A DNA stretch of 64,000 nt from Vibrio echinoideorum (GCF_024347455.1 NZ_AP025483.1:1426001-1490000); one strand, 5' to 3'. Positions 28,116 through 37,639 are shown, counted from the stretch's first letter. A program made the numbers and translations. The notes: generated by a model from the letters alone, not told the origin.

Positions 28116-28832
28116 ATGGCTAGCACTTTTAATTCAATTTCGGGCTCGAAGCGTAGCCTACACGTGCAAGTAGCACGCGAAATCGCTCGTGGAATTTTGT
28201 CTGGCAATTTGCCACAAGGTTCTATTATCCCTGGTGAAATGGCGTTGTGTGAACAGTTTGGTATCAGCCGAACGGCACTTCGTGAAGCAGTTAAACTGCT
28301 AACTTCTAAAGGTTTGCTAGAGTCCCGCCCGAAAATCGGTACTCGTGTAGTGGACCGTGCATACTGGAACTTCCTTGATCCTCAACTGATTGAGTGGATG
28401 GACGGCTTAACCGACGTCGATCAGTTTTGTTCACAGTTTTTGGGTCTTCGCCGCGCGATTGAACCTGAAGCGTGTGCATTGGCGGCAAAATTTGCGACTG
28501 CTGAACAACGTATCGAGCTTTCAGAGATCTTCCAAAAGATGGTAGAAGTGGATGAAGCTGAAGTGTTTGACCAAGAGCGTTGGACAGACATTGATACTCG
28601 TTTCCATAGCTTGATCTTTAATGCGACAGGAAACGATTTTTACCTGCCATTTGGTAACATTCTGACTACGATGTTCATCAACTTCATCGTGCACTCTTCT
28701 GAAGAAGGAAGTACGTGTATCAATGAACACCGTAGAATCTATGAAGCTATCATGGCCGGTGATTGTGACAAGGCGAGAATTGCTTCTGCCGTTCACTTGC
28801 AAGATGCTAACCACCGTTTGGTGACTGCGTAG
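28116..28832 (+). CDS. FadR-subfamily GntR regulator A (probable uronate/alginate regulator)
   Basis: 238 residues. The N-terminal winged helix-turn-helix (about 15-80) has the recognition region QFGISRTALREAVKLL, and the wing ends in RPKIGTRV. The C-terminal all-helical FCD ligand domain (about 95-230) has family metal-ligand positions in DTRFHSL and NEHRRIYEAI. It is a near-copy of regulator B at 55445, with identical recognition helices and similar promoters (TGTTATAGT and TTAAATAATACATA in both). Such proteins usually repress until a sugar acid binds. It is the natural candidate to read the TTGTAnTACAA sites; that assignment, and the ligand (DEH, KDG or oligomer), is inference. Confidence 0.9.
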   Translation: MASTFNSISGSKRSLHVQVAREIARGILSGNLPQGSIIPGEMALCEQFGISRTALREAVKLLTSKGLLESRPKIGTRVVDRAYWNFLDPQLIEWMDGLTDVDQFCSQFLGLRRAIEPEACALAAKFATAEQRIELSEIFQKMVEVDEAEVFDQERWTDIDTRFHSLIFNATGNDFYLPFGNILTTMFINFIVHSSEEGSTCINEHRRIYEAIMAGDCDKARIASAVHLQDANHRLVTA

Positions 28833-28914
28833 TAGATGCGTAATAGAAATGGTTTAAAGTACGTCTGAGCCATTTCAGATTGAAATGACAGCTTTGTTCA
28901 AAATAACGACTCAG

Positions 28915-28942
28915 AAAGGTATGCCAAGCGCATGCCTTTTTT
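28915..28942 (+). terminator. Intrinsic terminator of GntR regulator A
   Basis: Stem AAAGGTATGC / GCATGCCTTT (one G-U) with a T-run. Confidence 0.75.
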
Positions 28943-28987
28943 GTTGTCTGTCGTTTACGAAAATTATTGCTTTGTGTACGAAAAAAA

Positions 28988-29007
28988 CCAGAGACTCGTG
29001 TCTCTGG
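28988..29007 (-). terminator. Intrinsic terminator of the TTT transporter operon
   Basis: Stem CCAGAGAC / GTCTCTGG, loop of 4 nt, T-run on the minus strand. Confidence 0.8.
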
Positions 29008-29048
29008 CTTTGACTTATTTGAACGTTATAGGTTAAACGAGCGGCTCA

Positions 29049-30548
29049 TTATGGATGCTCTTCAGCTTGCTTTCGTTTCTGCTTCTTCTTCATCTTTAAC
29101 GTTGAGTAAACAGAGAATACAGCCAACACGATAAACGCTAGAGCAATAGGGCGCTCATAAAGGAAAGACCAACTGCCGTCGTACATCAATAATGATTTTC
29201 TTAAGTTGGTTTCGGCCATTGGCCCTAAGATGATCGCAAGCAAAATCGGTGAAGAAGGTATATCCAGTTTAGTTAAGACAAACCCAAGTAAGCCAAAACC
29301 GATCGCAATCCCTATATCAAACATCGAGTTATTAATCGCGTAAGCACCAACAATCGATAGGAAGACAATAATTGGGGTCATGATGATCTTTGGCACTTCA
29401 ATAATGCGGCAAAAGAATCGGATACCCAGTAAACCAATCACCAGCATCACAAGGTTAGCGACTAGCATTGAGCTGAAAACGCCGTAAACCACTTCTGGAT
29501 TTTGTGCAAATAGAAGAGGGCCGGGTGTTAGGCCTTGTACAATTAGAGCGCCTAATAGAACCGCTGCGACGGCATCTCCAGGAACGCCAAGTGTTAACAA
29601 TGGAACTAATGAACCACCCGTTACACCGTTGTTGCCTGATTCAGCAGCCGCTAGGCCACGAACTGAACCGTTGCCAAACTCTTCTGGGTTTTTCGACGAA
29701 CGTTTTGCTTCGTTGTAACAAACAAATGCAGAAATATCAGCACCAGCGCCTGGTACAGATCCGATTGTTGTTCCCATCAAACCACTTTTTATGGCTGTTG
29801 GTAGCATTTCTTTTAGATCGCTTTTGCTCAATAGTTTGTGATCAAATTTCGGCGCAACGACTTTCTTTTCAGAGAACAGCTTTTCTAGTTGGTTTAACGC
29901 TTCAGAAAGAGCGAACAAACCGATCAAAACAGGGATGACATTGATTCCGCTGTAGAGATCCATAATGTCGAAAGTAAATCTTGGTACGCTGCTGATTGGA
30001 TCGAGTCCAACGGTAGAAACCAACAACCCAATCGTGCCAGCTAATAATCCTTTGAAAATGTTGTTTGAAGAAACACTCGCAATAATAGTTAAACCAAACA
30101 GAGCGAGTGCAAAATATTCTGGTGCATTAAAACGCAGTGCGAACGTCGCCAATTTGGGAGCAATTGCGATAAGAACGATAGTGCTTAATAATCCGCCAAT
30201 AAATGAAGCCACAGCAGAAATACTTAATGCTCTGGCAGCTTGCCCTCTAACAGCCATTGTGTGACCGTCGAGTACACTTGCTGCCGAAGCTGGTGTCCCT
30301 GGTGTTTTAAGCAGTATTGCGGCAATCGAACCACCGTAAATACCACCAATGTACACACCGATTAACATCACAAGGGCTGAAGTTGGTTCCATGCCAAATG
30401 TAAACGGAAGGAGTATCGCAACGCCCATTGTTGCGGTTAGTCCTGGTAATGCACCTAAAATAACCCCACCTAGCACACCAAAAACAAGGACAGGAAGTAC
30501 AGCAAAGCTCACAGCTGTCGCGAGACCATCAATTAGATATTCAAACAT
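29049..30548 (-). CDS. Tripartite tricarboxylate transporter large membrane subunit (TctA family)
   Basis: 499 residues with about 11-12 membrane helices. Characteristic TctA motifs are present: GVLGGVILGALPGLTATMGVA near the N-terminus and GSVPGAGADISAF in the middle. It is the channel subunit of a TTT secondary transporter, working with the small TctB-like subunit and a periplasmic TctC-like receptor to import an organic acid with cations. An AGGAGG ribosome site overlaps the stop region of the tctB-like gene, so translation is coupled. The substrate is unknown. An operator before the operon's first gene places it in the alginate regulon and suggests a uronate-derived acid. Confidence 0.92.
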   Translation of the reverse strand: MFEYLIDGLATAVSFAVLPVLVFGVLGGVILGALPGLTATMGVAILLPFTFGMEPTSALVMLIGVYIGGIYGGSIAAILLKTPGTPASAASVLDGHTMAVRGQAARALSISAVASFIGGLLSTIVLIAIAPKLATFALRFNAPEYFALALFGLTIIASVSSNNIFKGLLAGTIGLLVSTVGLDPISSVPRFTFDIMDLYSGINVIPVLIGLFALSEALNQLEKLFSEKKVVAPKFDHKLLSKSDLKEMLPTAIKSGLMGTTIGSVPGAGADISAFVCYNEAKRSSKNPEEFGNGSVRGLAAAESGNNGVTGGSLVPLLTLGVPGDAVAAVLLGALIVQGLTPGPLLFAQNPEVVYGVFSSMLVANLVMLVIGLLGIRFFCRIIEVPKIIMTPIIVFLSIVGAYAINNSMFDIGIAIGFGLLGFVLTKLDIPSSPILLAIILGPMAETNLRKSLLMYDGSWSFLYERPIALAFIVLAVFSVYSTLKMKKKQKRKQAEEHP

Positions 30549-30557
30549 TATGACCTC

Positions 30558-31013
30558 CTATGACCACATTGCTTCAGGAAGCGCGATGTAGAACACCTCG
30601 CCAAATAAATAGTAAACCGCAAACACAAAAACAACGGCGACAACGTAATAAATTGGCTTCTTAACTTTGAAATAAACAAGGTAAAATATAAATGCAATCA
30701 AGCTAGCGTAAAGGTAACCAACGACACTGATGAGCAATGCGTAGCCGATCAGATAAGCAACGCCGAAGATGGACATTTTACTTACCATCGCTTCTTGTTG
30801 TTCTGATACACCTTTAAGTTTGTGTTGAACAATGAGAACAATGCAGATAGCAATTTGAGCAATCACAATCATCATTGGAAAAAATTTTGCATCGACACTG
30901 GCATCTTGATACATGGGACGATCAAACTGAGTAATCAACACGAGTGCTATTGCGCTAAGAATGATGATTATGGAAGGGAAGACGACATTTCGATTTAAGT
31001 TGGCGTTAGACAT
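30558..31013 (-). CDS. Tripartite tricarboxylate transporter small membrane subunit (TctB family)
   Basis: 151 residues from ATG 31013, preferred because AGGGG lies 8 nt upstream; an in-frame start 27 nt earlier has no such site. There are four predicted membrane helices and little conserved polar sequence, as usual for TctB. It is translated just before the TctA-like gene (9 bp gap). A terminator-like hairpin separates it from the upstream receptor gene, which probably lets the receptor be made in excess over the membrane subunits. Confidence 0.85.
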   Translation of the reverse strand: MSNANLNRNVVFPSIIIILSAIALVLITQFDRPMYQDASVDAKFFPMMIVIAQIAICIVLIVQHKLKGVSEQQEAMVSKMSIFGVAYLIGYALLISVVGYLYASLIAFIFYLVYFKVKKPIYYVVAVVFVFAVYYLFGEVFYIALPEAMWS

Positions 31014-31063
31014 AGAATTTACCCCTAAAAAGTAAAGCAAGGGAAAGATACAAACTGATAAAA

Positions 31064-31086
31064 AGGCACAACTTGTCGTTGTGCCT
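31064..31086 (-). terminator. Internal terminator between TctC-like and TctB-like genes
   Basis: Perfect 9-bp stem AGGCACAAC / GTTGTGCCT followed by TTTTT on the minus strand, 12 nt before the receptor stop codon's downstream neighbour. Partial read-through would feed the membrane-subunit genes. Confidence 0.7.
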
Positions 31087-31097
31087 ATGAGTTGAGA

Positions 31098-32024
31098 TTA
31101 TTGAATTAATTCAGTAAGTGACTTTGTATCTTCTGCAACGAATGCAGTGAATGCTTTATCATCAAGATTGTGAATAGTCATCGCACCTTTCGCCATGAAA
31201 GATTTGAACTCCTCACTTGCCATTGCTTCATCAAATGCAGCACCTAGTTTCTCAATTACCGCATCAGGCGTATCTTTTGGAGCGCCAATACCACGCCATG
31301 TACCTGTTACAACATCAATACCTTGTTCTTTCAAAGTAGGAACATCAGGAATGTACTGAATACGTTCTTCTGACATCACCCCCAATGCTTTTAACTGGCC
31401 TGAACGAAGTTGAGCGATAGCTTCACCCGGTGTAACCATTGTTACGTCTGTGTGATGGCCTAATACGGCAGGAATTGCTTCAGACGCACCGTTGTAAGGG
31501 ATAGCGTTTAATTTAATGCCTTGGTCTTTTTCTAAAGACATGAGGTAGAAGTTTGGCGCAGCAGTTGAAGCAAATTTTACGCTGCCTGGGTTTTCTTTGG
31601 CTTCTTTGATTAGGTCATTGATGGTGTTGTATGGGCTATCTGCTGCAACCAATACTACTGCTGGGTCTAAGTTGACTAAACGAATCAATCTAAAGTCGTC
31701 TGCTGTATGGCGCATCAAACCCATTTGAGGAAGCGAAGCGATTTCACGAGTTACTACTGTTAATGTATAACCGTCAGCTCGCTGCTGGGCACCAAAACTC
31801 ATACCAACGGCGCCAGCGCCACCAGTACGGTTCATGATTGAAATATTTTGTCCCAGAATGTCTTTGGCGCTATTGGCAAGAGTACGCCCAACAGCATCTG
31901 TACCACCGCCGGCACCGAATGGCACAACCAAGCGAATGTTTTTGCTAGGGTAGTCTGCTGCAATCGATGTTGCAGAAACAAGAATACCAGCTGCTAGCAT
32001 GATTGATTTTAATAGTTTACTCAT
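31098..32024 (-). CDS. Tripartite tricarboxylate transporter periplasmic receptor (TctC/Bug family)
   Basis: 308 residues with a signal peptide ending near SATSIAA. The mature start DYPSKNIRLVVPFGAGGGTD is the hallmark of Bug/TctC receptors, whose loops bind the carboxylates of the ligand. It would capture an organic acid in the periplasm and hand it to the TctA/TctB pair encoded next. It follows a small unrecognised gene by 25 bp and is followed by a terminator-like hairpin. The substrate is unknown; a uronate or keto acid is likely only from context. Confidence 0.92.
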   Translation of the reverse strand: MSKLLKSIMLAAGILVSATSIAADYPSKNIRLVVPFGAGGGTDAVGRTLANSAKDILGQNISIMNRTGGAGAVGMSFGAQQRADGYTLTVVTREIASLPQMGLMRHTADDFRLIRLVNLDPAVVLVAADSPYNTINDLIKEAKENPGSVKFASTAAPNFYLMSLEKDQGIKLNAIPYNGASEAIPAVLGHHTDVTMVTPGEAIAQLRSGQLKALGVMSEERIQYIPDVPTLKEQGIDVVTGTWRGIGAPKDTPDAVIEKLGAAFDEAMASEEFKSFMAKGAMTIHNLDDKAFTAFVAEDTKSLTELIQ

Positions 32025-32049
32025 AATAAGTACCTTCTGTTTCTAATTA

Positions 32050-32520
32050 TTAGCGATATGTTTTTGTAGGGTTTTCAGCTTTTTCGGTTTGGTATTCGTG
32101 CATTGTTAACTGTTCAATAGCCACCGCTATCCAGCCACTGATTAGCATGTCATACCATTGTTGAACGCCACTGCAGGCAACAACAACATTTCCGTAAACA
32201 AATGAGCCGTAGAACAATAAGTCTTCGTCACGTAGTGAGGATGGGTGTTGTGAGTGCAGTGTTAGATTACTTGTAGATTCTCGCCATGCTTGTTGAGCTT
32301 TCTTACGAGCAAGGTGATCAAATTTGATAGTCCAATTACCAGGGTCTCCTAAAGATTCCTCATAAAGAATGGCGTCTTCGAAAGAGGCTTCCCAAGGTTT
32401 GAGGTGGGGATTCATAACGACAATATGCAGTTCTTTTCTATTGGTTCTTTCAAAAAGCTTGTCGATAGAGGGTTTTACGATGTCGATAGCGTCTTGAGTG
32501 ATGTCTTTCATTGATCGCAT
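32050..32520 (-). CDS. Unrecognised protein leading the TTT operon; weak resemblance to GlcG/HbpS fold
   Basis: 156 residues, no signal peptide or membrane segment. I do not recognise it firmly. The second half, with DHLARKKAQQAWRES, then FYGSFVYGNVVVACSGVQQW and a final helix ISGWIAVAIEQL, has a layout reminiscent of GlcG/HbpS (DUF336) proteins. The usual glycine-rich GVSGG motif is replaced by ACSGVQQ. The start is supported by AAGGA 8 nt upstream. It is first in the operon with the TctC, TctB and TctA-like genes, and an operator (32560) lies 40 bp before it. It may therefore process or sense the imported acid; that is inference. Confidence 0.6.
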   Translation of the reverse strand: MRSMKDITQDAIDIVKPSIDKLFERTNRKELHIVVMNPHLKPWEASFEDAILYEESLGDPGNWTIKFDHLARKKAQQAWRESTSNLTLHSQHPSSLRDEDLLFYGSFVYGNVVVACSGVQQWYDMLISGWIAVAIEQLTMHEYQTEKAENPTKTYR

Positions 32521-32559
32521 GCTACATGTCCTTACGTTTCATTAGATGTATATAGAATA

Positions 32560-32570
32560 TTGTATGACAA
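32560..32570. promoter_or_regulatory. Putative operator TTGTATGACAA of the TTT operon
   Basis: Palindromic halves TTGT/ACAA, 40 bp upstream of the first gene of the leftward operon. The centre differs slightly from the commonest form. Confidence 0.55.
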
Positions 32571-33424
32571 TAATTCTTCAATTCATGAAGGCTTGGAAGT
32601 GGGGAGCGATCACAAGCGGAAGTCTACTAACTAGACTCCGATCTTGTTTTAACCATATTGTGTCGAAAATAGTGTGATTCTGGTCTTTTATTAAACTGGA
32701 TATAAATGCACTCAGCTCCAGTTTATTTTGGCTTATTTATTAGGTACAAACTCACCATCATATGGCCACCGTTCTGTTAATTCATAAGGGCGAAAATTTT
32801 GGCGTGATAATAGAGCACCCTATAAAACAATGGATACATACGGACATGCTAGCGAGCTAACCTGTTTGTTTTTAGGAAGCGTGTTGCACTGTTTTGGTTC
32901 AATCATTTTCCATCTTTCTTAAACTATTCGGGTTGCTCAATACCCCTAGTCTTTGCATGTTCTCTTTATCAATCCCAGAGACAGCATCTTAAATTCCCTC
33001 TCTTAACTCATCAGGAAATGGTCTAAATAGAGGTGATTTCACATCCATTTTTATTTAGATCTAAAGATAAGAGCACTACACAAGTTTGAATTGAATTCTA
33101 ATGATATTACCCGCTCGATTTCGATAAAAAACACTGGTTTATTGTGTGATGAATGATGCGAATTTGGTCACGAATTCTCTTTTATTATTTTTTAGGTCTT
33201 TGTGTTTATATGTGTTTGGTTGTATTTGTTAATAAGTGTGCAAAGTCTCACTTTTATTTTAAGTTGTTGTTTTTAAGATTGAATTTATTTTAAGTGTTTG
33301 ATGTTTTGGGTTTTTACCTAAAACCCTAACAATTTCCTTAATGGATTAGCCATATTCCATCCTATGTCATATATATAATTAACTTAATCAATCAAAATAA
33401 GATCACCATCACTTATTTGGATTA
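32571..33424. other. Intergenic region with a possible degraded gene fragment
   Basis: About 850 bp, AT-rich. The minus strand at 32733-32819 encodes the conserved-looking tail RPYELTERWPYDGEF followed by a stop, preceded in another frame by more open sequence. It looks like the end of a decayed gene, possibly of a mobile element, that I cannot name. The rest (32830-33420) holds nothing I recognise. Confidence 0.35.
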
Positions 33425-33435
33425 TTGTACTACAA
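33425..33435. promoter_or_regulatory. Putative operator TTGTACTACAA of SSS no. 2
   Basis: Perfect palindromic halves, 60 bp upstream of the symporter start. Confidence 0.65.
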
Positions 33436-33494
33436 ATAAAGAGTCGAATTTCCTATAGTCCTCGTAACAAATTAAAACGGACAAAGGATACACG

Positions 33495-35273
33495 ATGGAA
33501 CTCAACACGATTATTGTCGGCATTTATTTCCTATTCTTGATTGCGATAGGTTGGATGTTTAGAACATTTACAAGTACCACCAGTGACTACTTCCGCGGGG
33601 GCGGTAATATGTTGTGGTGGATGGTTGGTGCAACCGCTTTTATGACCCAGTTTAGTGCATGGACATTCACCGGTGCGGCAGGTAAAGCGTATAACGATGG
33701 TTTTGCAGTAGCGGTCATCTTCGTAGCTAACGCTTTTGGTTACTTCATGAACTATGCGTACTTCGCGCCGAAATTCCGTCAACTTCGCGTTGTTACGGTA
33801 ATCGAAGCGATTCGTATGCGTTTTGGTGCAACGAATGAGCAAGTATTCACTTGGTCTTCAATGCCGAACTCAGTGGTATCTGCGGGTGTGTGGTTAAACG
33901 CATTAGCAATCATCGCTTCGGGTATCTTCGGTTTCGACATGAACATGACTATCTGGGTGACTGGCCTAGTGGTATTGGCGATGTCGGTAACAGGTGGTTC
34001 ATGGGCGGTAATCGCATCTGACTTCATGCAGATGGTTATCATCATGGCGGTAACGGTAACTTGCGCGGTTGTAGCGGTTGTTCAAGGTGGTGGTGTTGGT
34101 GAGATTGTTAACAACTTCCCAGTACAAGATGGTGGTTCGTTCCTTTGGGGCAACAACATCAACTACCTAAGCATCTTTACGATTTGGGCATTCTTCATCT
34201 TCGTTAAGCAGTTCTCAATCACGAACAACATGCTTAACTCATACCGTTACCTAGCAGCAAAAGATTCAAAGAATGCAAAGAAAGCCGCACTGCTTGCTTG
34301 TGTGTTGATGTTGTGTGGTGTGTTTATTTGGTTCATGCCTTCTTGGTTCATTGCAGGTCAAGGTGTCGATTTATCAGCGGCTTACCCGAATGCAGGTAAA
34401 AAAGCGGGTGATTTTGCTTACCTATACTTTGTACAAGAGTACATGCCAGCAGGTATGGTTGGTCTATTAGTTGCCGCGATGTTTGCAGCGACAATGTCTT
34501 CAATGGACTCAGGTCTAAACCGTAACTCAGGTATCTTTGTTAAGAACTTCTACGAAACAATCGTTCGTAAAGGTCAAGCATCAGAGAAAGAGTTAGTAAC
34601 CGTATCTAAAATTACTTCAGCGGTATTTGGTTTCGCTATTATCCTAATCGCACAGTTCATCAACTCATTAAAAGGTTTGAGCCTGTTTGATACGATGATG
34701 TACGTAGGTGCGTTAATCGGCTTCCCTATGACGATTCCTGCATTCCTTGGTTTCTTCATCAAGAAGACTCCGGACTGGGCTGGTTGGGGCACGCTAGTTG
34801 TTGGTGGTATCGTATCTTATGTGGTTGGTTTTGTTATCGACGCAGAGATGGTAGCAGCGGCGTTTGGTCTTGATACTCTAACAGGACGTGAATGGTCTGA
34901 TGTTAAAGTTGCGATTGGTCTGATTGCTCACATCACGCTAACTGGTGGCTTCTTCGTACTATCTACGATGTTCTACAAGCCTCTATCAAAAGAACGTCAA
35001 GCGGATGTTGATAAGTTCTTTGGCAACTTAGATACACCATTAGTAGCTGAATCGGCAGAGCAAAAAGTGTTGGATAACAAACAACGTCAAATGCTTGGTA
35101 AACTGATTGCGGTAGCGGGTGTTGGTATCATGTTGATGGCTCTTCTGACTAACCCAATGTGGGGACGCCTAGTCTTCATCTTATGTGGTGTGATAGTTGG
35201 TGGTGTCGGTGTTCTACTTGTGAAAGCGGTCGATGACGGCGGCAAGCAAGCTAAAGCTGTAACTGAAAGCTAA
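33495..35273 (+). CDS. Sodium:solute symporter (SSS family), probable alginate oligomer importer no. 2
   Basis: 592 residues, polytopic, with an AAAGGA ribosome site. It is very close to SSS no. 3 at 62194 along its whole length, including the identical first ten residues MELNTIIVGI/MELNTLIVGI apart from one, and less close to no. 1. The family imports sugars, uronates and related solutes with sodium. It lies just upstream of the PL15 lyase with its own operator and terminator, so it is probably a single-gene unit delivering substrate to the cytoplasmic exolyases. The last 60 residues form an extra hydrophobic segment plus a charged tail. Confidence 0.9.
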   Translation: MELNTIIVGIYFLFLIAIGWMFRTFTSTTSDYFRGGGNMLWWMVGATAFMTQFSAWTFTGAAGKAYNDGFAVAVIFVANAFGYFMNYAYFAPKFRQLRVVTVIEAIRMRFGATNEQVFTWSSMPNSVVSAGVWLNALAIIASGIFGFDMNMTIWVTGLVVLAMSVTGGSWAVIASDFMQMVIIMAVTVTCAVVAVVQGGGVGEIVNNFPVQDGGSFLWGNNINYLSIFTIWAFFIFVKQFSITNNMLNSYRYLAAKDSKNAKKAALLACVLMLCGVFIWFMPSWFIAGQGVDLSAAYPNAGKKAGDFAYLYFVQEYMPAGMVGLLVAAMFAATMSSMDSGLNRNSGIFVKNFYETIVRKGQASEKELVTVSKITSAVFGFAIILIAQFINSLKGLSLFDTMMYVGALIGFPMTIPAFLGFFIKKTPDWAGWGTLVVGGIVSYVVGFVIDAEMVAAAFGLDTLTGREWSDVKVAIGLIAHITLTGGFFVLSTMFYKPLSKERQADVDKFFGNLDTPLVAESAEQKVLDNKQRQMLGKLIAVAGVGIMLMALLTNPMWGRLVFILCGVIVGGVGVLLVKAVDDGGKQAKAVTES

Positions 35274-35293
35274 TAGCTAGCGAACGTTTAGAC

Positions 35294-35327
35294 AAAATGC
35301 GACGACTCGAAAGGGCGTCGCATTTTT
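35294..35327 (+). terminator. Intrinsic terminator of SSS no. 2
   Basis: Stem AAAATGCGACG / CGTCGCATTTT, 11-nt loop, T-run. Confidence 0.85.
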
Positions 35328-35423
35328 TGTTTTGCGAAGTGAGTAAACGCGCCTGGTTTACAACATCAGACCTAAATCACGAAAACTGTAAAAAATTGTA
35401 CGATCGAATCGAAACACATTCAA

Positions 35424-35434
35424 TTGTCCTACAA
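35424..35434. promoter_or_regulatory. Putative operator TTGTCCTACAA of the PL15 lyase
   Basis: Palindromic halves TTGT/ACAA, 58 bp upstream of the PL15 start; TTGTTAC follows at about 35446. Confidence 0.55.
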
Positions 35435-35491
35435 TAAGACGTATATTGTTACTAATTCCTTTCAATCAACTTGAAAAATAAGTGAGTTAGA

Positions 35492-37570
35492 ATGAGCGAC
35501 CAAAAATCTCTTGATGCAATCAGGAAGATGAAGCTGGAGAATGATACTTCAGCAGGTAATCTTGTAGACCTACTCCCTATCGAAGTACAGACTCGTGACT
35601 TCGACTTATCATTCCTAGACACCTTGAGCGAAGCACGTCCGCGTCTTCTTGTTCAAGCTGATCAGCTAGAAGAATTCAAAGCAAAAGTGAAAGCTGATGA
35701 AGCTCATTGCATGTTTGATGACTTCTACAATAACTCTACCGTTAAGTTTCTTGAGACTGCGCCTTTTGAAGAGCCTCAAGCGTACCCAGCTGAGACGGTA
35801 GGTAAAGCTTCTCTGTGGCGTCCTTATTGGCGTCAAATGTACGTTGATTGCCAAATGGCACTGAACGCGACACGTAACCTAGCGATTGCTGGTGTTGTAA
35901 AAGAAGACGAAGCGCTCATTGCTAAAGCAAAAGCTTGGACTCTAAAACTGTCTACGTACGATCCAGAAGGCGTGACTTCTCGTGGCTACAACGACGAAGC
36001 GGCTTTCCGTGTCATCGCTGCAATGGCTTGGGGTTACGACTGGCTACACGGCTACTTCACAGATGAAGAACGTCAGCAAGTTCAAGATGCTTTGATTGAG
36101 CGTCTAGACGAAATCATGCACCACTTGAAAGTGACGGTTGATCTATTGAACAACCCGCTAAACAGCCACGGTGTTCGTTCTATTTCTTCTGCTATCATCC
36201 CAACGTGTATCGCGCTTTACCACGATCACCCGAAAGCAGGCGAGTACATCGCTTACGCTCTAGAATACTACGCAGTACACTACCCACCATGGGGCGGTGT
36301 AGACGGCGGTTGGGCTGAAGGCCCTGATTACTGGAACACGCAAACGGCATTCCTAGGCGAAGCATTTGACCTGTTGAAAGCATACTGTGGTGTAGACATG
36401 TTTAACAAAACATTCTACGAAAACACCGGTGACTTCCCACTTTATTGTATGCCTGTTCACTCTAAGCGCGCGAGCTTCTGTGACCAGTCTTCAATCGGCG
36501 ATTTCCCAGGTTTAAAATTGGCTTACAACATCAAGCACTACGCAGGTGTTAACCAGAAGCCTGAGTACGTTTGGTACTACAACCAACTGAAAGGCCGTGA
36601 TACTGAAGCACACACCAAATTCTACAACTTTGGTTGGTGGGATTTCGGCTACGACGATCTTCGTTTTAACTTCCTTTGGGATGCACCTGAAGAGAAAGCA
36701 CCATCAAACGATCCACTGTTGAAAGTATTCCCAATCACGGGTTGGGCTGCATTCCACAACAAGATGACTGAGCGTGATCACCATATTCACATGGTATTCA
36801 AATGTTCTCCGTTTGGCTCAATCAGCCACTCTCACGGTGACCAAAATGCATTTACGCTTCACGCATTTGGTGAAACGCTAGCGTCAGTAACAGGTTACTA
36901 CGGTGGTTTCGGTGTAGACATGCACACGAAATGGCGTCGTCAAACGTTCTCTAAAAACCTTCCACTATTTGGCGGTAAAGGTCAGTACGGCGAGAACAAG
37001 AACACAGGCTACGAAAACCACCAAGATCGCTTCTGTATCGAAGCGGGCGGCACTATCTCTGACTTCGACACTGAATCTGATGTGAAGATGGTTGAAGGTG
37101 ATGCAACGGCATCTTACAAGTACTTCGTTCCTGAAATCGAATCTTACAAACGTAAGGTCTGGTTTGTTCAAGGTAAAGTATTCGTAATGCAAGACAAGGC
37201 AATACTTTCTGAAGAGAAAGACATGACTTGGCTAATGCACACGACTTTCGCAAACGAAGTAGCTGATAAGTCTTTCACTATCCGCGGCGAAGTTGCGCAC
37301 TTAGACGTAAATTTCATTAACGAGTCTGCTGAGAACATCACTTCAGTTAAGAACGTTGAAGGCTTCGGCGAAGTTGACCCGTACGAGTTCAAAGATCTTG
37401 AAATCCACCGTCACGTTGAAGTGGAATTCAAGCCCTCTAAAGAGCACAACATCTTGACGCTTCTCGTTCCTAATAAGAACGAAGGCGAGCAAGTTGAAGT
37501 GTCACATAAGCTTGTAGGCAACACGCTAGAGCTAACTGTTGACGGCGAAACGGTTTCAATCGAACTGTAA
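35492..37570 (+). CDS. PL15 oligoalginate exolyase, cytoplasmic
   Basis: 692 residues, no signal peptide. The residues I recall as catalytic in the PL15 enzyme Atu3025 all have counterparts: H226 and R229 in NSHGVR (spacing three, as H311/R314), Y280 in EGPDYW (as Y365), and H446/H448 in SHSHGDQ (as H531). The N-terminal half is an alpha/alpha toroid and the C-terminal half a heparinase II/III-like beta-sandwich. It removes unsaturated monouronate from the end of alginate oligomers inside the cell, complementing the two PL17 enzymes. It is a single-gene unit with an operator and a strong terminator, next to SSS no. 2. Confidence 0.92.
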   Translation: MSDQKSLDAIRKMKLENDTSAGNLVDLLPIEVQTRDFDLSFLDTLSEARPRLLVQADQLEEFKAKVKADEAHCMFDDFYNNSTVKFLETAPFEEPQAYPAETVGKASLWRPYWRQMYVDCQMALNATRNLAIAGVVKEDEALIAKAKAWTLKLSTYDPEGVTSRGYNDEAAFRVIAAMAWGYDWLHGYFTDEERQQVQDALIERLDEIMHHLKVTVDLLNNPLNSHGVRSISSAIIPTCIALYHDHPKAGEYIAYALEYYAVHYPPWGGVDGGWAEGPDYWNTQTAFLGEAFDLLKAYCGVDMFNKTFYENTGDFPLYCMPVHSKRASFCDQSSIGDFPGLKLAYNIKHYAGVNQKPEYVWYYNQLKGRDTEAHTKFYNFGWWDFGYDDLRFNFLWDAPEEKAPSNDPLLKVFPITGWAAFHNKMTERDHHIHMVFKCSPFGSISHSHGDQNAFTLHAFGETLASVTGYYGGFGVDMHTKWRRQTFSKNLPLFGGKGQYGENKNTGYENHQDRFCIEAGGTISDFDTESDVKMVEGDATASYKYFVPEIESYKRKVWFVQGKVFVMQDKAILSEEKDMTWLMHTTFANEVADKSFTIRGEVAHLDVNFINESAENITSVKNVEGFGEVDPYEFKDLEIHRHVEVEFKPSKEHNILTLLVPNKNEGEQVEVSHKLVGNTLELTVDGETVSIEL

Positions 37571-37600
37571 TTCGTTGAAATAACAGAAGCTAGATATTAA

Positions 37601-37630
37601 AAACTCCGGGCGAAAGCTCGGAGTTTTTTT
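37601..37630 (+). terminator. Intrinsic terminator of the PL15 lyase
   Basis: AAACTCCGGGC / GCTCGGAGTTT stem with a GAAA loop and an eight-T tail. Confidence 0.85.
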
Positions 37631-37639
37631 TGCCTAGCG

